From contig NW_023501169.1 of the NCBI RefSeq assembly GCF_014066305.1, positions 1-64,000 on the forward strand: a stretch of DNA of 64,000 nt, written 5' to 3'. Each line of letters opens with the position of its first letter. The first letter of the stretch is position 1. The translations under genes were made by a program, and so were the position numbers. This document shows positions 59,193 through 64,000 of this stretch, in pieces. Source of the stretch: Letharia columbiana. Lineage: Eukaryota > Ascomycota > Lecanoromycetes > Lecanorales > Parmeliaceae. A model generated the notes under the pieces. The model was not told the DNA's origin. It made no database searches and was given only the letters and a program-made list of their open reading frames with translations.

Positions 59193-59560
59193 ATATATAT
59201 TAATATATATAATAGAATAAGATAAAGTTAAACTTAAAAATCTTAAATTTATATATATAGTTAATTATAAATTTAAGTTCGCTATACTCTTTAATTAGAT
59301 TAATTAAATTATTATAAATAAATAAATTAATATTCGTAATTATTAAAATCTCTCTCTTTTATATCTCTTTTATTAAAAATAAATATATATTATTAATATA
59401 TAAAATAACTTTTTTATTTTCTATTAAATTTTAAAGATTTTTTTTTAAATTATAGAACGAAATATAGGCTTTTAGATAAAAAAAGAATTTCTAAATTTAA
59501 TCTTATATTTATTAAAGCGTAAGAAATTTAAATATCGCTTATTAAAGTTTACTCGATTAT
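59193..59560 (+). repeat. Family C element, RIP-mutated, 3' truncated
   Basis: The head (aagataaagttaaacttaaa) and one module with attatagaacgaaatatagg and taaagcgtaagaaatttaaa are present. The copy breaks off at about 59560, where the long element begins, so the usual ctttactcgta terminus is missing. Confidence 0.6.
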
Positions 59561-60837
59561 AAGAGTAAAAATACTCGAAGCGAATTAATAGACTTATTTA
59601 CGTCGCTTATTAGATTATAAGCTATATAACTAAAGCGAGTATTTAATATATTTAATAAAGTCTTAAATACTTATAAATTTTCTTTTTTTTTTTTTTTTAG
59701 TTATTAGTTTATTTAATAATTAATCTATTTATTCTATTAACTATATATCTAGATCTTATAATTATATAACTATTATATAGTTTTATTAAAAGAGATCTTA
59801 CTATTTTATAATTTTAATAATTTTATTTATATAAAGCTATTTAGTTTAGCTATAATAAATAACTCGCGAGTTAATTTTATTAATTTATAAAGTAGAAATA
59901 TCTTATTATAATTTACTAGCGATGTTTTTAATCTAGTAAGCGACTTTTATTAAAATATATCTATTATATAATTAAGCGATTATAATACTAATTCTAATAT
60001 CGATAGAAATTTTAATAATACTATCGACGGAAATAATAATCGCCGAAGCGTTATATCTAATAATTCTTTATTTATAAATAAAGATTCTCGTCTTATAGAT
60101 TTAACTTAAATTTAATACTATTAATTTTTAAAGCTTAATATTAAGAAGTAATTAGTTATTAAAAAAATTAAGCTAATTAAAATATAGAATATATAAAAAT
60201 ATTATCGCGAGTATAGCGATAATTATTATTATAATTCGAGTTATAAGAAGATAAGTATTATTAAAATATTTAATATATAATATCTTAATAACTATAGCTC
60301 GATAGTTATATTTCTTTAAAATTACGATAATTTTATTATCTCGATATCTTATATCGATTTTCATATAAATAAAGAAAAGACTTATTAGACTTCTATTCTC
60401 TTAATAAATATTAAAAAGTAAATTTAGAGAAATATTAGAAATACGATATTATATAATATTAGAAAATTTATTTAAAAGAAATATAAGAGATAATATTTAA
60501 ATTAAGTTTATAATTTAGTCGTTAAATTTTATAATATAGATCGCTAGTTAATTAAAGTAATTATAAGAGATATATAGTCGATAGCTAGCTTTAATAATTA
60601 TTTTATTATATTTTAATTATAGCGAGATCGCTATATAATCGATTTAAAATATATAAAAGATTTATAAGATAGAGTAATAGAGAAAATTCCTTTAAAAGCT
60701 ATAAAGGAGGTTATTTAATCTATTATTTATATTATATTACTATAATAATATTAGAATATTAAATAAAGATTATAAAAAAAAGAGAGCTTTTTATTTTAAA
60801 TAAGACTCGCTTTAATAATAAGATAAGTAATTAAAAA

Positions 60838-61042
60838 GTTAAAGCAAGCTCGAAATTAATCAAATATCACTAAAATAATCAAATTTCGAGCTTGCTTTAA
60901 CAGCCCCTCGATAGAAGCTCTCGAAGAGCCCTTAAAGAGCCTCCGAAGGGTCCGAGGGGTTTTAGAGAATCTCTCTAAGAATCAAAAATAGTTAAAAACC
61001 AGTACTTGACAAGCTTTTCACTACTGAGAAGAACACGCCCTA
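60838..61042. mobile_element. Un-mutated 205-bp insertion with perfect inverted repeat
   Basis: CA and TG dinucleotides reappear abruptly at 60838 and vanish again after about 61042. The left part is a perfect 20-bp inverted repeat, gttaaagcaagctcgaaatt at 60838-60857 and its exact complement at 60882-60901, around a 24-nt loop. The remainder contains cgaagggtccgaggggtttt and ends gaagaacacgcccta. No ORF is present. It sits exactly between two partial copies of the long element. It could be the footprint or terminus of a DNA transposon; I cannot assign a family. Confidence 0.6.
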
Positions 61043-62253
61043 GTATATATTAACTATAGCTCGATAATTATATTTTTTTAAGATTATAATAATTTTATCG
61101 CTTTAATACTTTATATCGATTTTTCTAAAATAAAGAAAAGACTTATTAGGCTTTTCTTCTTTTAATAAATATTAAGAAGTAGATTTAGAAAAATATTAAG
61201 AATACGCTATTACACGATATTAAGAGTTTTATCTAAATAAAATATTAAGAATAATATTTAAATTAAGTTTATAATCTAATTATTAACTCTTATAATATAA
61301 ATTACTAGTTAATTAAAGTAATAATAAGAGATATATAATTAATAATTAGTTTTAATAATTATCTTATTATATAATTAATTTAAAATTTAAAATATATAAA
61401 AGCTCTATAAAAAAAAGTAATAGAGAAAATTTCTCTAAAAGCTATAAAGAAGGCTATTTAATCTATTATCTATATTATATTATTATAATAAGATTAAAAA
61501 ATAGAGTAAAAATTATAAAAAATAAAAGAGCTTTTTACTTTAAATAAAAATCGCTTTAATAATAGCGACGTTCGCCTCGGTTATATCGAAATTTTATCTA
61601 TCTCTTTATTCGTTAAACGAGTAGCCTCTTGAAATAGCTTCTATAATAAAATAAATAATTAAAGAAATAGTAGTTAATAGTATACGAAGTTTAAGAAATA
61701 ATATATAAAGAATTAATAAGATTAAAAGAAGAGTTTATTCTTCTTAGCGCTATAAGATTAAAAGTCTATATAAATTAAATTTAAAGATAATAACTCTTAT
61801 ATTAAATTTAAGATATTCTTTATTAAAATATAATATTATAATTATAAATAATTAGAATATTATAAGAATTCTTTTAAATATCTAAATTATATTATAGATA
61901 ATAAAATATATAATTATAAATTAAATAAAAAAAAAATAGAGTTTAATACTTATTATATATCGTATTAGATATACTATTAATTAAATAATAATCTCGCTCT
62001 CTATTATTAAAAAGTAAGATTACTACGCTAAATAAAAAGTATAAGATAATTATTCTAGTAAATATCGATAATAAGAAAATCTTCGTATTATAATCTTTTA
62101 TTAAAAAAATATAAATTTCTAGATTTAAATACGCGTTAATAATAGTATATATTATTAAGAATTATTAAATACTCTTATATAAGAAGTATAATCTAGTTTT
62201 TAATTTTATAGATAATTAAGAAAGAAAGTAAGAGTAAATCTTAAAGAAATATA

Positions 62254-62698
62254 TTATTAATATATATAATATAATAAGATAGAGCTAAGCTTTAAAATCT
62301 TAAATTTATATATATAGCTAATTATAAGTTTAGAATTACTATACTTTTTAGTTAGATCGACTAAATTATCGCGGGTAATTAAATTAGCGTTTATAATTAT
62401 TAAATATTCGTAACTATTAAAAAAATAGATATATATTATTAATATATAGAATAACTTTTTAATTTTCTATTAAATTTTTAAGATTTTACTTTTAAATTAT
62501 AAGGCGTAGGTTACGCTTTTAAATATATTAAAAAATTTGAAATTTGATCTTATAATTGTTAAAAAGCAAGGCACTCAAATATCGCTTATCAAAGATCGCT
62601 TACTAAAGATCGATTATTAAAGATCGCTTATTAAATTTACTAAATAGTCTTAATTAAAAAAAAATATATAAATTTAATTTATATATCTTTACTAGTAA
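62254..62698 (+). repeat. Family C element, moderately mutated copy
   Basis: The head gatagagctaagctttaaaa, one module and four consecutive 14-nt units (atcgcttactaaag type, 62580-62635) are present, followed by the terminus tctttactagtaaa. It interrupts the long element; the left copy at about 14575-14610 is an empty site. A few CA/TG dinucleotides remain, so it is less mutated than its host. Confidence 0.65.
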
Positions 62699-64000
62699 AT
62701 ATATAAAAATATATTTTTATTTTTAATCTTTAATTTTTCTTAAATCTATAATATTATTTTAAATATTTATTAATATAAGTAGTTTTAAATCTATTACGAT
62801 TTTTCTATAAGCGATAAAATATAAATAAATATTATAATAATAAATATAAAATAATTTATATTATTACTTAATATAGTAGTTATATATAATTTATAAATAA
62901 ATATTTATTAGATTTTTATATTAGATTTTATTTAAAAGTAATAAGAATAATTATAATAAAATTATATAATATAATACTATATAGTAAAATAACTCTAGTA
63001 TATTTAAATAATTTAAAAATCTATTAAAAGTCTTTTTAGAAGAGTTATTTAATAGTCTTAATATATATAATTAAATTAAGTACTTAATTAATTTATTATT
63101 TAGAAAGCTATTTAGAAGTAGTCTAATTTATAATATATCGTATAATAAAGTTATAATAATTAAAAGATATTTAGATATTATATTTAAGAGAAAGTAAATT
63201 TTAATTTTAATTAATTAAATTAGCTCGTTAATACTATTTATTAAAAAACTAGATAACTTACTATAAAGAGAATACTATCTATATAGAATTATTATAAATA
63301 TAAAGTTTTATAGTAAGATAGAAAGATTAAAAGATCTTAGTACGCTAAGTTTAATTAGATTATAATATAAATAGTTTATAAAATTATTAGAATTATAATA
63401 TTATTCTTCTCTTTAATTTAAAGCTTCGACGATAACTATTATATAGTAGATATCAATCTTATAAAAAGTATATCTAGGTATATATAAAGTAATATTCTTA
63501 AATATATTAACTTAGTATTTTATAATAAGTTTAAGATCTTTTTATAAATTAATATAGCTATTATAAATTAATAGCGCTAATAAAAAAGATTATTTTAAAG
63601 ATCTTTTAAATAATAAATAAAGGTTAATAACCTCGAGATAATAATAATAAAAGTCTACTATTAGATTTAAATATTCTATTATATTTATAAATAGTTATTA
63701 GAATAAATTTTTCTTAATCTTAAAGCCTTTATATTTAATTTTATATATTAGATATTCTCTCTTACTAGTTAAGAAATTATTTTTTTATTTATTTAATTTA
63801 AATTAAACTATTTCTTTAATATTATAGATTTTATCTTCTTTATTAATATTAATAAATAATAATAAAGACTTAATCTATTTTAATAATAAATTATTATTAT
63901 TAAGATATAATAGCTATAAATAAAAGATAAAGTAAATATTATTTATAAAAATTAAAAGTTTTAACTTATAAGCGAAATTATTTAAAGCTTTAATAATTTT

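Larger units (their letters stand above)
59562..63370 (-). mobile_element. Long RIP-mutated element, right inverted copy, partly duplicated
   Basis: The minus strand is collinear with 13940-17110. About 59562-60837 is one part, and 61041-62250 repeats part of it in the same orientation before continuing beyond it. 62700-63370 is the X end. Family C copy 62254-62698 and the un-mutated segment 60838-61042 interrupt it. Divergence from the left copy is mostly transitions, as RIP would cause. No coding motif could be recognised. Confidence 0.6.
57590..64000. repeat. Right AT-rich, RIP-mutated transposon block
   Basis: The composition drops to extreme A+T at about 57590 and CA/TG dinucleotides nearly vanish. 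Contents are the inverted copy of the long element, family C copies and an un-mutated insertion, all listed separately. The segment 57600-58560 holds AT-rich sequence with no recognised family; about 63370-64000 is also unclassified. ORFs here (for example 60173-60364) are Ile/Tyr/Asn-rich low-complexity translations and not genes. Confidence 0.9.

Noticed and set aside
60173..60364. 63-codon minus-strand ORF in the right AT block
   Set aside because: Low-complexity translation inside the RIP-mutated long element; the inverted left copy does not keep the frame.

Overview
This window is filamentous fungal nuclear DNA (Ascomycota, Pezizomycotina; a Dothideomycete-like genome is my inference). 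Short 49-63 nt introns with GT..AG ends and CTAAC/CTGAC branch points, strictly fungal gene families, and a two-compartment base composition support this. A gene-rich, base-balanced island (about 18852-57590) sits between two very AT-rich blocks (1-18851 and 57590-64000). The AT blocks have almost no CpA or TpG, hold no credible ORF and contain decayed transposons, which is the signature of repeat-induced point mutation (RIP).

Gene island, left to right: a CSC1/TMEM63-type stress-gated cation channel (-); hexokinase (+); the U3 snoRNP protein Utp18 (-); NAD-specific glutamate dehydrogenase (+); a small lysine-rich protein (+); a JmjC/PHD histone demethylase of the Jhd1 type (-); a nicotianamine synthase (+); a 2',3'-cyclic-nucleotide phosphodiesterase Cpd1 (-); a secreted GH128 glucanase (+); a TRP-like/FLC membrane protein (-); DNA polymerase epsilon subunit B (-); a NASP/Sim3-type histone chaperone (+); and a Yippee-domain protein (-). 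I rebuilt exon structures by hand from splice signals and family conservation; all spliced frames close. Most are single-copy housekeeping genes. The DPB2/NASP pair shares a short divergent promoter with MCB-like ACGCG boxes, which fits joint S-phase expression. The patchily distributed gene is nicotianamine synthase.

Left AT block: a RIP-destroyed Ty3/gypsy retrotransposon on the minus strand (recognisable RT, RNase H and integrase remnants, about 3000-5200), several unclassified repeats, and a long element at about 13940-17110. Right AT block: the same long element in inverted orientation (59562-63370), partly duplicated. A short repeat family, here called family C, occurs at least six times across both blocks. 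One copy (15551-16187) is nearly free of RIP and lies inside RIP-mutated sequence. A second RIP-free segment (60838-61042) starts with a perfect 20-bp inverted repeat. A TA-flanked MITE-like element with 56-58 bp terminal inverted repeats lies at the right edge of the island (57118-57389).

Limits: no database search or RNA evidence was available, repeat edges are approximate, and the gene starts are my best choice of ATG.
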